64,000 bases of DNA from Synechococcus sp. UW179A (GCF_900473965.1 NZ_UCNJ01000012.1:124001-188000), one strand, 5' to 3'. Positions 31,865 to 40,811 are shown, counted from the stretch's first letter. Translations and numbers: made by a program. Notes: generated by a model not told the origin, from the letters alone.

Positions 31865-32014
31865 GGGTATCGGGAGTCTTAATCAGTTATAGCAACGATA
31901 TCTTGAAGCGTCTTTGGCTTACAATTACTGCGGTCAATCGTGCCAGGTATTGAAGGCTGATTTATGGTCTTTTGGGGTGATTGAAGAAATAAAAAACCCT
32001 GCGACAGGGGCTTT
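31865..32014 (-). repeat. Nif11 intergenic cassette
   Basis: Promoter half TCGTTGCTATAACTGATTAAG, GGTCAATCGTGCCAGG core, terminator CCCTG-TCGC-AGGG with T6 at 31990-32014. Confidence 0.73.
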
Positions 32015-32051
32015 GATGAGTAGGCTCACACATCACATTCACTACACATAT

Positions 32052-32321
32052 TTAGTGCTTATTACAAATAAAACAGGTTCCCATATACGAATCCCAGACG
32101 ATAGCAGTTAAGATATCGCAGGAGTTAGCTCCACCAGCTGCACTTTCAAGGTCTCTCTGAGACAAGTCTTGGGGATTTGCTTTTAAGTCTTCTGTGCTAA
32201 TCGCGAAACCAGCAGCTTTGGCAATAGCAACAGGGTCTGCACCTTCTGCTTTGAGCTGTTCCTGTAGTGAAGTATCGGTTTGAACTTTGGCGATGAATGC
32301 CTTGAGTTGTTCTTGAGTCAT
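32052..32321 (-). CDS. Nif11-leader precursor peptide, three-Cys core
   Basis: 89 residues; MTQEQLKAFIAKVQTD-type leader ending ESAAGG at 64. The 25-residue core begins ANSCDILTAIVWDSYM and ends GTCFICNKH: Ser67, Cys68, Thr72, Ser78, Thr82, Cys83 and Cys86. Unlike most loci, neither the cassette promoter nor the phased element is found upstream (GTGTCTCCGAGTGGGAC instead), so expression may differ. It is the right-most gene of the main array. Confidence 0.88.
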   Translation of the reverse strand: MTQEQLKAFIAKVQTDTSLQEQLKAEGADPVAIAKAAGFAISTEDLKANPQDLSQRDLESAAGGANSCDILTAIVWDSYMGTCFICNKH

Positions 32322-32501
32322 GGGTGTCTCCGAGTGGGACTTTTTCGTTCTATTCCCGCTGGATCACGCATGGAAGTGGGGCGACCGTCCGTCGAGGTTC
32401 GGTTTCAGGACCTTTTCGGACGGTTTCTGCGGGAGCAAAGTCTTATGTTTCGATGGCGCTGAATGCCCAGTGATTAGAACTCTGAGTCAGCAGCGTCAGT
32501 A

Positions 32502-32876
32502 GTGAACTCAGCAGCAGGCTTGATCAAAGGCTGTGACCCTTCAGTTAGTGAGGTCACGTTCACCGAAGAAGAAGAGCACGAAGTCATAACGCTGCCAAAG
32601 CCAATACGAAAAGCGGTAGCTCCTTTCGAAGAACCTGAGATCCTGACTCCTGAGGAATTCTTCGAAGCCTGCTTAGAGGAGTGCAATCTCGATGAGATCT
32701 TTGCAGATGCTGACCGCTGGGCATTTCACATTCGAAAGAACATTGCTAAAAACGCTGGCCTGCACAACGAAGAGAACGACTACGCCCTAACTGGCGATGA
32801 GCCTGAGTGGATGCTGGAGCTATTCAAAATGAACAACGTGGCCATCGAGGCTGAGGAAGACAATCTCAGTCAGTGA
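32502..32876 (+). CDS. acidic hypothetical protein (intact copy of 20964)
   Basis: 124 residues starting with GTG. Very acidic: FTEEEEHEVITLPKPIRKAV, EEPEILTPEEFFEACLEECN, LDEIFADADRWAFHIRKNIA, then ENDYALTGDEPEWMLELF and a tail MNNVAIEAEEDNLSQ. No family recognised. The copy at 20964 is nearly identical in DNA over ~350 bp but interrupted. The homology boundary near 32463 lies shortly after the Nif11 gene at 32321, just as the other copy lies shortly after the one at 20751. Confidence 0.55.
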   Translation: MNSAAGLIKGCDPSVSEVTFTEEEEHEVITLPKPIRKAVAPFEEPEILTPEEFFEACLEECNLDEIFADADRWAFHIRKNIAKNAGLHNEENDYALTGDEPEWMLELFKMNNVAIEAEEDNLSQ

Positions 32877-33064
32877 CAGGCACATCCCCATCCGTAGGTA
32901 AATCACCTTGACGTATTTCGCCAAGCATTAGGGCAATGCCACCACCCGTCACTGCCAGAATGGCAAGGACCAGAATTAACACGTTTTTGGCCATCATCCA
33001 GATATCTGATTCAAACCAAATCTAAGAAAAACAAATCAAAAGTTCAAGAATTCGTCTTTTTGGT

Positions 33065-33300
33065 AGCCATCTACGAATAGCTCAGGGAAACCCCCCTCTT
33101 CCAAGAAGTGAATCCAGAGATAACTCAGTGCATGAAATGCAACTACCTGACTTGTAAAATACAAGACGAGGACTGCTACTTGGGCCACGTCCGCCACATT
33201 GGTGGAGCGACTCGTGATCCATCGATACACCACCTTCCAGATCGCTGATGTGGATAGGGGTGTCATCCGATGGGTCAACGTTGTCCTCGTGACCCACATT
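33065..33300 (+). pseudogene. decayed DUF3104 gene
   Basis: Reads IYE-stop, then ETPLFQEVNP, CMKCNYLT, GGATRDPSIHHL, a frameshift, and FQIADVDRGVIRWVNVVLVT. Each piece aligns in order with the intact gene at 21959 (IYEQQGERPLF, CVRCEYLT, GGARDPSMHNL, FQIADVDSGVICWVNADLVT). At least one stop and one frameshift. Confidence 0.72.
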
Positions 33301-33462
33301 CTGCAGAGAGCTCGGCTAGAGCGGGATTAAGAGCGAGGCAGTAGATTCCAGAGTTTGCTGAAGTATGTAGTGAATACGCATAGTGATTATTCAGTTCACA
33401 TGCAAGCCATCCATATCTAAACTTGTAGGCAGCATTAACCCCGCACTTGGCTGAATACAATT

Positions 33463-33545
33463 ACTAGTGAATGCCAGGTATTGGAGTCTGAATTGTTGGT
33501 CTTTGGGTTTAACTGAAGTAATAAAAAGTCCCTGTCAATCCTGGG
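33463..33545 (-). repeat. partial Nif11 intergenic cassette
   Basis: AGTGAATGCCAGGTATTGGAG and the spacer with a weak terminator AAAGTCCCTG-TCAATC-CTGGGCTTT. The promoter part is missing. Confidence 0.55.
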
Positions 33546-33700
33546 CTTTGAGTGTGTATGGTATTTGTTAAAGGTGCATTTCGCCTACAGGTGCTATTCG
33601 TCCATACGCCGCCTGCCGCGCCTTCCAGTTCTTTATCTGAAATTGCGGATTGAGCCTTCTTTAATTCGTCCGCAGAAATCATCAATCCCACATCTTTACC
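33509..33700 (-). pseudogene. 5'-truncated Nif11 precursor
   Basis: Only the second half of the leader remains: VGLMISADELKKAQSAISD, KELEGAAGG, then a 32-residue core with one Cys (VWTNSTCRRNAPLTNT...). Homology to the family stops abruptly at about 33700, where unrelated sequence begins. No promoter or start codon of the family type is left. It overlaps the partial cassette, whose terminator stem lies within the unusually long core. Confidence 0.65.
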
Positions 33701-33908
33701 GCTGATGTGTGTGGGTTGTTTTGCATTGAAGCCGCGGCCTTGAAACGAACTTCAGCAGCAGCTCCAGCCCGAAAACCAGCACATCAATTGAGCGATTGAC
33801 GGTCATCTTCAGTGGGTTGGTGGAATGAAACCCTATCCGCTTCGTGTCGTGAGCAGGGTCTTTTATTGGAGTCGGTAACCATTCGCTCCGTGTTCCTGCA
33901 GGTCAGCT

Positions 33909-34118
33909 TCAGTTTGAATGTGGAAGTTCCGGGAGTTCGATGCACAACTGCTCAACCTCTTGCCGCAGTGCATTGATGCGGTCCATGGGTGTTAGCTCGC
34001 TACGGCCTGGAGGCCAGAGCTGATCGCTGTCGAGGTCGGAGGCCAAGGCCTCTTCCTCCATGGATTCGATCAGTTCAGCAAGCTGAGCGCGCGCTTCCAG
34101 CCATTTTGTGATGCTCAA
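33909..34118 (-). CDS. small hypothetical protein
   Basis: 69 residues: MSITKWLEARAQLAELIESM, EEEALASDLDSDQLWPPG, MDRINALRQEVEQLCIELPE. An acidic coiled-coil-like peptide without a known family. GC content and codon use are closer to the core genome than to the island. Likely real. Confidence 0.5.
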   Translation of the reverse strand: MSITKWLEARAQLAELIESMEEEALASDLDSDQLWPPGRSELTPMDRINALRQEVEQLCIELPELPHSN

Positions 34119-34701
34119 GATGTTGAGAAGCCTCAGGCGATCGATGGACTTGAAACCTAGCCAGCTTCATGGCGCCGGCCAGACTTGAAACAAAGTGATG
34201 GAACAGTTCGAATGAGTCTGGTTTGTGCTTCTGCTTCAGCGGCTGTCCTTGTTTGGGTTAAAGGCAAGTGTCATTTCCAGCGGAGCAGGCTGGGTTTCAA
34301 TAATGTTTGTTTTTAACAGTATTTTATCCTAAGGTGCCTTGTATTGCTTAGTATTAATTTAATAAATAATGGCAAAGCGGAAAAGATTGCTTAAAGGAGA
34401 AGGAAATTCTGAAAGTAACGTTATTGAGATATGCTCATTAGCCTTTCTTGTTATGGATGTATATTTAATAGCGATTGAACAAATTTATCTTGGAGGTATG
34501 AATCACTGTCTCCGGATCGATTGCTTGAAAGGATCTTTTCGTCAGTTGTGCGCTGATGATCAGCTGCTTCTGCGTAGCGAGCTCTGAGCCCTCGTCTCGA
34601 GCATCTGGAACTTCATGGGGGATGTGCCTAACAGCCGTGAAGACATTGCTATGAACCACTGGTGTATTGCTCCGTTGCTAAGGAGCGCTTGAGAACCTGC
34701 T

Positions 34702-34914
34702 GTGTCTGATACTCCTCAACCTGATCTCTGGGCCGAAAAACCCTGGTGGTGTCAGCCATGGACGATCATCCTCACGGGAGTGTTCGCCATCTCAGGCAGT
34801 TGGTTGGTGCTGCATCGTTTGTGGGTCACCATCCCAGTTGCAGTAATTATTTTGATCTGGTGGGTGTTGTTTCTGGTAATCGCCCCTGCTGCTTACAACA
34901 ATCAGCCGCGTTGA
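34702..34914 (+). CDS. small two-span membrane protein (DUF6737-like)
   Basis: 70 residues from a GTG start: PDLWAEKPWWCQPWTIILTG, GSWLVLHRLWVTIPVAVIIL, IWWVLFLVIAPAAY. Two membrane helices follow a Trp-rich N-terminus. The PDLWxEKPWWCQPW motif is typical for a small conserved membrane protein of marine picocyanobacteria. Function unknown. The 3' end overlaps the convergent small gene by 13 bp. Confidence 0.65.
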   Translation: MSDTPQPDLWAEKPWWCQPWTIILTGVFAISGSWLVLHRLWVTIPVAVIILIWWVLFLVIAPAAYNNQPR

Positions 34915-35099
34915 GCGCTTCTAAAACGTTGTTTCTCTTCCATCAGCTCAGCTTCGAGCTGTTCAATCAGCTTGGTGACCAGTGCCTGAAATTCTGGCTG
35001 ACAGCCGCGAAAGGCCGCCTTGTGCCGGATCGGCTCGTTGCGCGTGCGCAGATCGGTCAGCATCAACTGAAGGGCGTCGATTCTGGCGTTGCTGTTCAA
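34902..35099 (-). CDS. small hypothetical coiled-coil protein
   Basis: 65 residues: MNSNARIDALQLMLTDLRTR, QPEFQALVTKLIEQLEAELM, EEKQRFRSAQRG. Amphipathic helices with a basic tail; no family recognised. It is 50 bp downstream of the porin gene on the same strand and could be co-transcribed with it. Confidence 0.5.
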   Translation of the reverse strand: MNSNARIDALQLMLTDLRTRNEPIRHKAAFRGCQPEFQALVTKLIEQLEAELMEEKQRFRSAQRG

Positions 35100-35149
35100 G
35101 GCTTCAGCCTGCAGGCGAGGCGAGGTTATGACATCGCCTCGCCTATCAA

Positions 35150-36634
35150 CTAAAAGCGCAGAGTGGTTTTTACAAGAGCCCCAAGCTGGCGTAGCTGCTG
35201 GCCTTCGGGGGTATCAGCGCCCAGAGGTCTGCTTAGAAAGAACACGGCTGGCGTGACAGTGATGGAATCGCTCACAGGCAGCATCGTCCACCACTCCATC
35301 ACATAGCCAGCATCGTCGGGGCTTTTTCCACCAACCAATGCTGTGGCAATGATCGGCTGACCGACGGCTGCTCCCATGGCTGTTCCAGTGTTGAACAGAT
35401 CGCTCCACTGAACAGCCACAGTCCATGACTGGGAAATGGCGACGAGTCCATTGCGTTCAACTCCTTTGCGGTAGCGCGTGCTGTTCCATCCCCAGCCGAG
35501 ACTCACGGAGGGAACCCAGTCATCAACAGGTGGTTGCCAGTAACCGCTGAGTGCGGTGCTTGTGGTCATTCCAGGTTGTTTGTAGCTGCGCAGGGTATAG
35601 GGACTGGCGTAATCAATGATTCCGAAACCATTCTCGATCGCCACCAATGCCGCGGCCACGCCCCAGTTCTGCTTGGCATATCCGAGCTGCAATGTGCTGC
35701 TGCTGCCGGATTCCTCACCAATCAGACCGGAACCACCGGACCCCTCATGGCCCTTGCCGGCGATGTAATTCGCACTCATGCTGATTGGACCCTTTTGCCA
35801 GATCACGCCGCCACCAGCTCCGAGATTGCTGCTGTAAGCCCCCGAGGCACCAGATTGTGTGAACAGGTCCAGCACTGTGTCCTTGGGATAAACGCTGGGT
35901 CGTATCCCCAGCATTACGGTCTGGTTCACCCTGCTGCCCAGCGTGAACGTCCAGTTCTGTCCAAGCGGAAACTGATACCAGGCACGATTGATCCCGATCA
36001 GGTCGGGAGTGCGGTTTTGTTGGAAGGCCACTTCCAATTCGGAGAGTTTGCTGGGTCCACCCCCTCCGAAACTGTCGTTGGTTGTATCGAAATTTCCAGC
36101 CCGCAACCTGATATTGAGCAGGTCTTTGCCGGTAAAGCTGGTGCGCAGAGACAATTTCTGGTCGTATCCGGATTGCAGCGCTCCGTAGCCGCTGCGGACA
36201 GAGTTCAAAAGATCTCCCTCTGTTCCGGAAAAGAAGTTGCCACCTTGGATGAATGTGCTCACTCCTCTCAAGTGAGTGGTTGGGCTAAAAGAGAGGCTCT
36301 CCAGCTCACTGGTTCGCTGCTCAACTCTCTCGAGCTGCAAATTGAGTGTGGTCAGTTCCGCTTCAAGCTCGCTCAGAAGACGTCTCAGCGGATCGGTGAT
36401 GGTGCTTGCTTTATTCAGGCAATGCTGAAGAACAGCTGAGGCTTGATAGCGATCTCGGAGAGGTTGCGCAGATTTGCAGGCTGCTTTTCGAAGTAGCTCC
36501 CGCAGTAAGGGGGTGACGGACTTTGATGATTGGTCGAGTTGTTGAGGCTGGGCAGAACCAGAAAGAGCCTGAGTTGCGAGCATCACCGCAAATGTTGCAG
36601 TGCGGATCCAGTGCTGTGATTTGAGGCAGATCAC
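35150..36634 (-). CDS. iron-uptake/carbohydrate-type outer-membrane porin (SomA/OprB family)
   Basis: A 494-residue outer-membrane protein. Signal peptide 1-28 (cleavage near LSGSAQP), then a Cys-containing helical region with a coiled coil (LLSELEAELTTLNLQLERVE) and a C-terminal beta-barrel (STFIQGGNFFSG, LSLRTSFTGKDLLNIRLRAG, final LVKTTLRF ending in Phe as usual). Such porins let inorganic ions, including iron, pass the outer membrane. The N-terminal SLH domain common in larger family members is reduced or missing. It is 4 bp downstream of the ZIP gene, suggesting a metal-uptake operon with it. Confidence 0.85.
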   Translation of the reverse strand: MICLKSQHWIRTATFAVMLATQALSGSAQPQQLDQSSKSVTPLLRELLRKAACKSAQPLRDRYQASAVLQHCLNKASTITDPLRRLLSELEAELTTLNLQLERVEQRTSELESLSFSPTTHLRGVSTFIQGGNFFSGTEGDLLNSVRSGYGALQSGYDQKLSLRTSFTGKDLLNIRLRAGNFDTTNDSFGGGGPSKLSELEVAFQQNRTPDLIGINRAWYQFPLGQNWTFTLGSRVNQTVMLGIRPSVYPKDTVLDLFTQSGASGAYSSNLGAGGGVIWQKGPISMSANYIAGKGHEGSGGSGLIGEESGSSSTLQLGYAKQNWGVAAALVAIENGFGIIDYASPYTLRSYKQPGMTTSTALSGYWQPPVDDWVPSVSLGWGWNSTRYRKGVERNGLVAISQSWTVAVQWSDLFNTGTAMGAAVGQPIIATALVGGKSPDDAGYVMEWWTMLPVSDSITVTPAVFFLSRPLGADTPEGQQLRQLGALVKTTLRF

Positions 36635-36637
36635 AGC

Positions 36638-37342
36638 TCAGGAGGTGACGGAGTCCAAAAGCCAAATGCAAAGCAGACCAATGAAAAAAGCCACATTGAC
36701 CGGACCCGAATCATCTTCTCCGCGTGCATGGGCTTCCTTCATCACCTCTTCCACCACCAGGTAGATCAGAGCAGCGGTACCGAATGCGAGTGTGCCGGTC
36801 AGTGCAGGTCCCTGCAACCCATTGGTGATCACCAAGCTGATGCTGAGACCGATCACATAGGTGAGAGCCATCAAGACACCTGAGACTCCGCTTCGCCAGC
36901 GACCGGCGCCACGTCCAAGCAAAGTCCCGAGTCCGAGAGTCGCTAGTCCCATTTCAAGGGCAACGGCCACGGGAATCACCCACTGCTGTTCTGCCGCACT
37001 GCTGCTAATCCCCACCACAAGCCCGTCGATCAGGCTGTCAACGAGAAAGGGCAACATCAGCAGCAACATCGGTCGAGGTCGACCGTATTCAGCGCGGTCA
37101 TCGGGGTCCGCTAGGACCGCATTAATCACCAGCAAAAGGGAGAAGCCGAGGCAGAAACCTATGGCCAGAGCCAGTGGATGACCGCTATCGCTGGCAGCCG
37201 GCATCAGATCCGCAGCCGCAATGCCTAGGACCAGACCGCCCACAAGATGGGCAATAATCCCTCGAAAGCGTTTGCCAGGTCTGATGCGACTACCGAGCAG
37301 ACCGCCTAAGGCCATGCTGATGGCCGGGAGGATCAGAAGCAC
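36638..37342 (-). CDS. ZIP-family metal transporter
   Basis: About 234 residues and eight membrane helices: LPAISMALGGLLGSRIRPGK, HLVGGLVLGIAAADLMPAAS, LLMLPFLVDSLIDGLVVGIS, EMGLATLGLGTLLGRG, YLVVEEVMKEAHARGEDDSG. Helices 4 and 5 carry D and E residues at the places where ZIP proteins usually have His-based metal ligands (HNxxEG); here they are D-S-L-I-D-G and E-M-G-L, so ion specificity may differ. GTG at 37342 is taken as start, 31 bp after the ABC gene. The longer frame would overlap that gene. Confidence 0.75.
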   Translation of the reverse strand: MLLILPAISMALGGLLGSRIRPGKRFRGIIAHLVGGLVLGIAAADLMPAASDSGHPLALAIGFCLGFSLLLVINAVLADPDDRAEYGRPRPMLLLMLPFLVDSLIDGLVVGISSSAAEQQWVIPVAVALEMGLATLGLGTLLGRGAGRWRSGVSGVLMALTYVIGLSISLVITNGLQGPALTGTLAFGTAALIYLVVEEVMKEAHARGEDDSGPVNVAFFIGLLCIWLLDSVTS

Positions 37343-37373
37343 ATCAGCCTCGGGAGCAGAAGATTGAACACAG

Positions 37374-38183
37374 TCATCCTGGCAAGACCTGTCTATACCC
37401 CCCGGCCTGCACAACGGTCAGTGGAGTGTCGAACAGCTTGGAAAGCCTGGGTCCGGTGAGTGTTTCTTCCGCTGAGCCATCAAGGCTGACGAGACAGTCC
37501 TGCAGGCCTACAACTCTCTGGATCTCTGGGATGATGGCATCCACCTGGTGCGTCACCAGCACCAGAGTGGTGCCTTGCTGACACAGATCCTGCAAGGTTC
37601 TCAACAATGTGTGTCTTGCGCGCAGATCAAGAGCATTGGTTGGTTCATCTAGGACAAGCACTTCCGGTTCGTGCACAAGAGCTCTGGCAATCAGTAGCCT
37701 TCGTCGTTGGCCTTCAGACAGCTGTCCGTAGTTTTCGTCAGCCAGACCGTCAAGATCCATGCTCTTGAGCAATGCTTCAGTGCGTGACCTCTGTTCCGGT
37801 GTGGGGATTCTGTCTCTGCCGAGACCGATGGCACCAAAGAAAGCTGCCAGTAATAGCTCCCGGCCCGTGAGCGAAGCGGGGATGCGTTCTTCTACCTCGT
37901 TGCTTACGACTCCGAGTCGTTGGCGCAATGTCCAGAGATTGACCGTCTCAGATCCGAATAGGCGCAGATGCGATCCAGGTTTGACCACCGGGTACAGAGT
38001 GCGGCTGATCAATTTCACGAGTGTGGTCTTGCCAGCACCATTGGGACCGAGCAAGGCCGTTGACTCTCCTCTTCGGAGACGCAGCGTGAGGTCTTTGACA
38101 ACCTGATGACCATTAATCCAGGCCTCAATGGCCTGACAGTCCAGCCAGGCTGGATCGGTGTCTCTTGCCTGATCAAGCTCCAT
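37374..38183 (-). CDS. ABC transporter ATP-binding protein
   Basis: 269 residues, complete ATPase: Walker A GPNGAGKTT (~46-54), signature LSEGQRRRLLIA, Walker B VLVLDEPTNALD and switch His in LVTHQVD. The overall pattern resembles ModF-type or other orphan cytoplasmic ATPases. No permease is adjacent; the next gene downstream is a ZIP transporter. Partner and substrate unknown. Confidence 0.85.
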   Translation of the reverse strand: MELDQARDTDPAWLDCQAIEAWINGHQVVKDLTLRLRRGESTALLGPNGAGKTTLVKLISRTLYPVVKPGSHLRLFGSETVNLWTLRQRLGVVSNEVEERIPASLTGRELLLAAFFGAIGLGRDRIPTPEQRSRTEALLKSMDLDGLADENYGQLSEGQRRRLLIARALVHEPEVLVLDEPTNALDLRARHTLLRTLQDLCQQGTTLVLVTHQVDAIIPEIQRVVGLQDCLVSLDGSAEETLTGPRLSKLFDTPLTVVQAGGYRQVLPG

Positions 38184-38217
38184 CGGTTGATTCTGGCCCT
38201 AACGAGAAGTTGTGTTG

Positions 38218-38451
38218 ATGTTTGATCGTCGTTGTGCCCGTTGCGGTTCCACCAGCTTTCGCGCTGATCGATCGCTTGGTGGCCGCCTCGTGTGTTCTCA
38301 CTGTGGAGTCCCCGCGGACCAACAGGTACAACGATCCAGCGGGAGAGGTCGATCAGTCCGATCGTCCGGAACCCGTTCAGGTGGTTTCTGGTTCTGGATT
38401 CTGCTGGCTGTGATCGCTCTTGGTCTTGTGCTGCTGTTTCAATCCGCCTGA
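38218..38451 (+). CDS. zinc-ribbon membrane protein
   Basis: 77 residues: CARCGSTSF and LVCSHCGVP form a CxxC...CxxC zinc ribbon (residues 6-30), followed by an Arg/Ser-rich linker and a C-terminal membrane helix (FWFWILLAVIALGLVLLF). GTG and TTG codons precede the ATG at 38218 and could also serve as starts. It is divergent from the ABC ATPase and overlaps the convergent NUDIX gene by 13 bp. Confidence 0.65.
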   Translation: MFDRRCARCGSTSFRADRSLGGRLVCSHCGVPADQQVQRSSGRGRSVRSSGTRSGGFWFWILLAVIALGLVLLFQSA

Positions 38452-38867
38452 GTGATTTCATCGAGCTTGTTCACCAGCATGGACAGAGCTGATGCAAGTG
38501 GACGTTCCTGGTTCAATTTGCTGCTCCAGATCCGACCGCAGCGGATCTGTTCAGGACTGGCCAAGGTCATATCCTGGCCTTCATGCAGCTGCAGCTGTTC
38601 AAGAGGCATGCTGAGCTTGCCTGTGAACACGTGAACGACGCGCTGCTCATCCTGATGTCGGAACCAGGCCTTCAATTGATCTGGACACCAACCGATCTCC
38701 TCGTTGAGTTCTCGTCGCAAAGCGTTGAGCGCGGTTTCTCCGGGCTCAAGGTGTCCACCGAACAGCCCCCAGCACCCTGGCGCGACGATCCTCGGGTTCT
38801 CATCGCGTAATTGCAGCAGCCATCGGCCTTCTTGCTGCAGCATCGCAATTGCGACTTCAACGGTCAT
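38439..38867 (-). CDS. NUDIX hydrolase
   Basis: 142 residues. The complete Nudix box GGHLEPGETALNALRRELNE-EIG lies at residues 37-60 (pattern Gx5Ex7REUxEExGU). It hydrolyses a nucleoside diphosphate linked to another group, possibly a damaged nucleotide. The N-terminus MTVEVAIAMLQQEGRWLL is standard for the family. Confidence 0.88.
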   Translation of the reverse strand: MTVEVAIAMLQQEGRWLLQLRDENPRIVAPGCWGLFGGHLEPGETALNALRRELNEEIGWCPDQLKAWFRHQDEQRVVHVFTGKLSMPLEQLQLHEGQDMTLASPEQIRCGRIWSSKLNQERPLASALSMLVNKLDEITQAD

Positions 38868-39112
38868 GGCCTTGTCGCGTGGATAACCGAGGTGTTCCTT
38901 TTTGGGGTGGAGTGTTCCGTCAAGGTGAAGGTGATGATCAGCCGACCAACAGCTTTCATCAAAGAGTCTGTGTTCAAAAAACCTACTGCCTTCTGTGTTG
39001 AGTGCCAGGTCAGATTTGTCCTGGGATCACAGGGCATTTCAGCCACAGCTTGATGGCATGCGTTTGGTGCGTACCAATGACAAGTGACCGAGGTTCAGCC
39101 ACTATTTACAGC

Positions 39113-39556
39113 ATGGAATTCGAACAATTCGCCGCCAAAGTCAGGAGCCTCGACGCGGACTCCAAAGAGCGCATCGCACTGGCTGAAAGATGTCCGGACC
39201 ATGAAGCGCGAATTCAGGTTGGCTTAGGTCAGGCTAAGAACATTCCTCTCAAGGGAACATTGCTTGAGGCTGATTTTGCCAACGACGGTAAGCAGTTCTC
39301 GCAGGATGAGTTGAGTTATATGAGCGATGACCAGGCATCGATGCTGGCTGGAATGGTGTTCATGAAGCTTTTCCCTAAAGCTGCACGGATCTCCGAGGAC
39401 GATATTCTGGAAGTCGAAGACGAAGATGAATCATGGTCGGGAACTGTTTATACGGGTGAGGGGAACGGTTGGGTGTTCGCATGGGTGATTGAAAAGAACG
39501 ACAATAATGAATATTTGATTTCATTTAGTGACTATGAGGATGATGATGATGCGTGA
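39113..39556 (+). CDS. acidic hypothetical protein
   Basis: 147 residues from ATG 39113, MEFEQFAAKVRSLDADSKER, ending in a strongly acidic tail (ISFSDYEDDDDA). The middle shows SQDELSYMSDDQASMLAGMV and WSGTVYTGEGNGWVFAWVIE. No family recognised. The frame is open further upstream but without homologous-looking sequence. It marks the return to sparse accessory DNA. Confidence 0.55.
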   Translation: MEFEQFAAKVRSLDADSKERIALAERCPDHEARIQVGLGQAKNIPLKGTLLEADFANDGKQFSQDELSYMSDDQASMLAGMVFMKLFPKAARISEDDILEVEDEDESWSGTVYTGEGNGWVFAWVIEKNDNNEYLISFSDYEDDDDA

Positions 39557-40502
39557 TTCCTTTTGCGAGAGTAACTTTGATTGGATGCCATTTGTCAGAT
39601 GCAACCTGTTTGACCTAAAGGCTTGATTCTGATCTGCTTGTAAAAGCCGACGAGATGCTGATTTGGCAATATGAATGCTTGAACCAGGTTGATTTGCGGT
39701 TTCGTCTTGACAGCATATACAAGCATGTTGGATCGCTTTTGCGTAACGACACAATGGTGCATTCTGTCTGCATGAACGAATTGACTGGCTTCTCATAATG
39801 CAATTTATGGCGACTTTTGTAGTTGAATTTGAGAAGGACTTAAAGTATCACTCTGGATTATTGTCAATGGGTTTGAACCGTTTTAGTCTAATAATAAGCT
39901 GATTAATCCAGCTTGTTTGACGTTGCTAGCCCTTCACAAGGCTAACAAAGTGGCTTGCAATTCAGGCTTGAGAATCAAGGCCAAATAAGGAGGCTAGGTT
40001 ACTGCTTTTTCAATGGCGATAACAGGGTTTTCTGGGATTCCGGGGTCAATCGGATGAGCGAGGCTTGCCATAGGACCACGTGACTTTGATTTCTTGTTCT
40101 TGACCTCGTTTTTGGCGGAGGCCTAAATCGCATCAGTAGCTACTTTTTTGTGTTTTGATGGGTGCCTTGCCATCCCCCGTGCCAAGGCATACCTACAAGA
40201 AAAGCCGCCCTCCGTGAGAGGAAGACGGCTTGTCTAAATGTTGCTCAAACCCATTACTCAGTCGGCCGAGTAGGGCGGGTCGAAGCGTCTGGCTGTATGG
40301 CTTGTCGGGCCAGTCAGGCAGCTTCTAATTGGTGCTCAGTTGGACCGTCGTTACTCATTGAACGCCTCCGAATCCCGTTGATGCGATCACTATCTATCAG
40401 CGATGCCAGCTCTGGCATCGGTCGAATCGCTCATTGCTTCTCGACGCGTTGAGTACCAATGTGGAAATGACCGTTTGCTTTCTGCTGAAAGACTCAGCCG
40501 AA
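39557..40502 (+). other. about 950 bp with no supported gene
   Basis: No convincing frame. A hairpin-like stretch AAGCCG...CGGCTT at 40202-40235 may be a terminator. One 96-codon frame (40162-40452) lacks domain character. Confidence 0.35.
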
Positions 40503-40811
40503 TCACTGTTCAGCCCCAATGCCATCAAGCGCGTGAAGAACGTGGGTCACTTCACTCGCATTCACCCAGCGCAAGGAGCCGTCGTCAACATTGGCCACTT
40601 GTAAGAGAGCATCGACACTGAGGTGTCGTGCTCTGCTCTCACACCAGATGATTTGTCCCATCCACCAGTCATCATTGGCGAGCTCAGCAATAGGCTGCGT
40701 AGCTCTGATGATCACAAAGTTTCCTGGTCTCGCGTCAAGCAGGCCAGGCGCAGGAAATTCGGAACGCGTAGACCGCATTGAGCGCGAAGTCGCTGTTTGG
40801 TTGCTATCCAT
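40503..40811 (-). CDS. DUF3104 protein
   Basis: 102 residues: LDARPGNFVIIRATQ, DDWWMGQIIWCESRARHLSV, DALLQVANVDDGSLRWVNAS, EVTHVLHALDG. It shows the full DUF3104 pattern but is clearly more distant from the copy at 21959, so it is an independent family member. ATG 40811 is preferred because AAAGAGGCT stands just in front; an ATG at 40829 is also possible. Divergent from the 87-residue paralogue at 40932. Confidence 0.68.
   Translation of the reverse strand: MDSNQTATSRSMRSTRSEFPAPGLLDARPGNFVIIRATQPIAELANDDWWMGQIIWCESRARHLSVDALLQVANVDDGSLRWVNASEVTHVLHALDGIGAEQ

Noticed and set aside
27786-32321. CRISPR array
   Set aside because: The regularly repeated blocks are coding leaders and intergenic cassettes of more than 100 bp; there are no short palindromic repeats with 30-40 bp spacers.
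34369-34587. 72-codon plus-strand frame starting MAKRKRLLKGEG
   Set aside because: No ribosome binding site and no conserved pattern; possible but unsupported.
40162-40452. 96-codon plus-strand frame
   Set aside because: Composition rich in Cys, Arg and Ser without secondary-structure pattern; contains a hairpin; probably non-coding.
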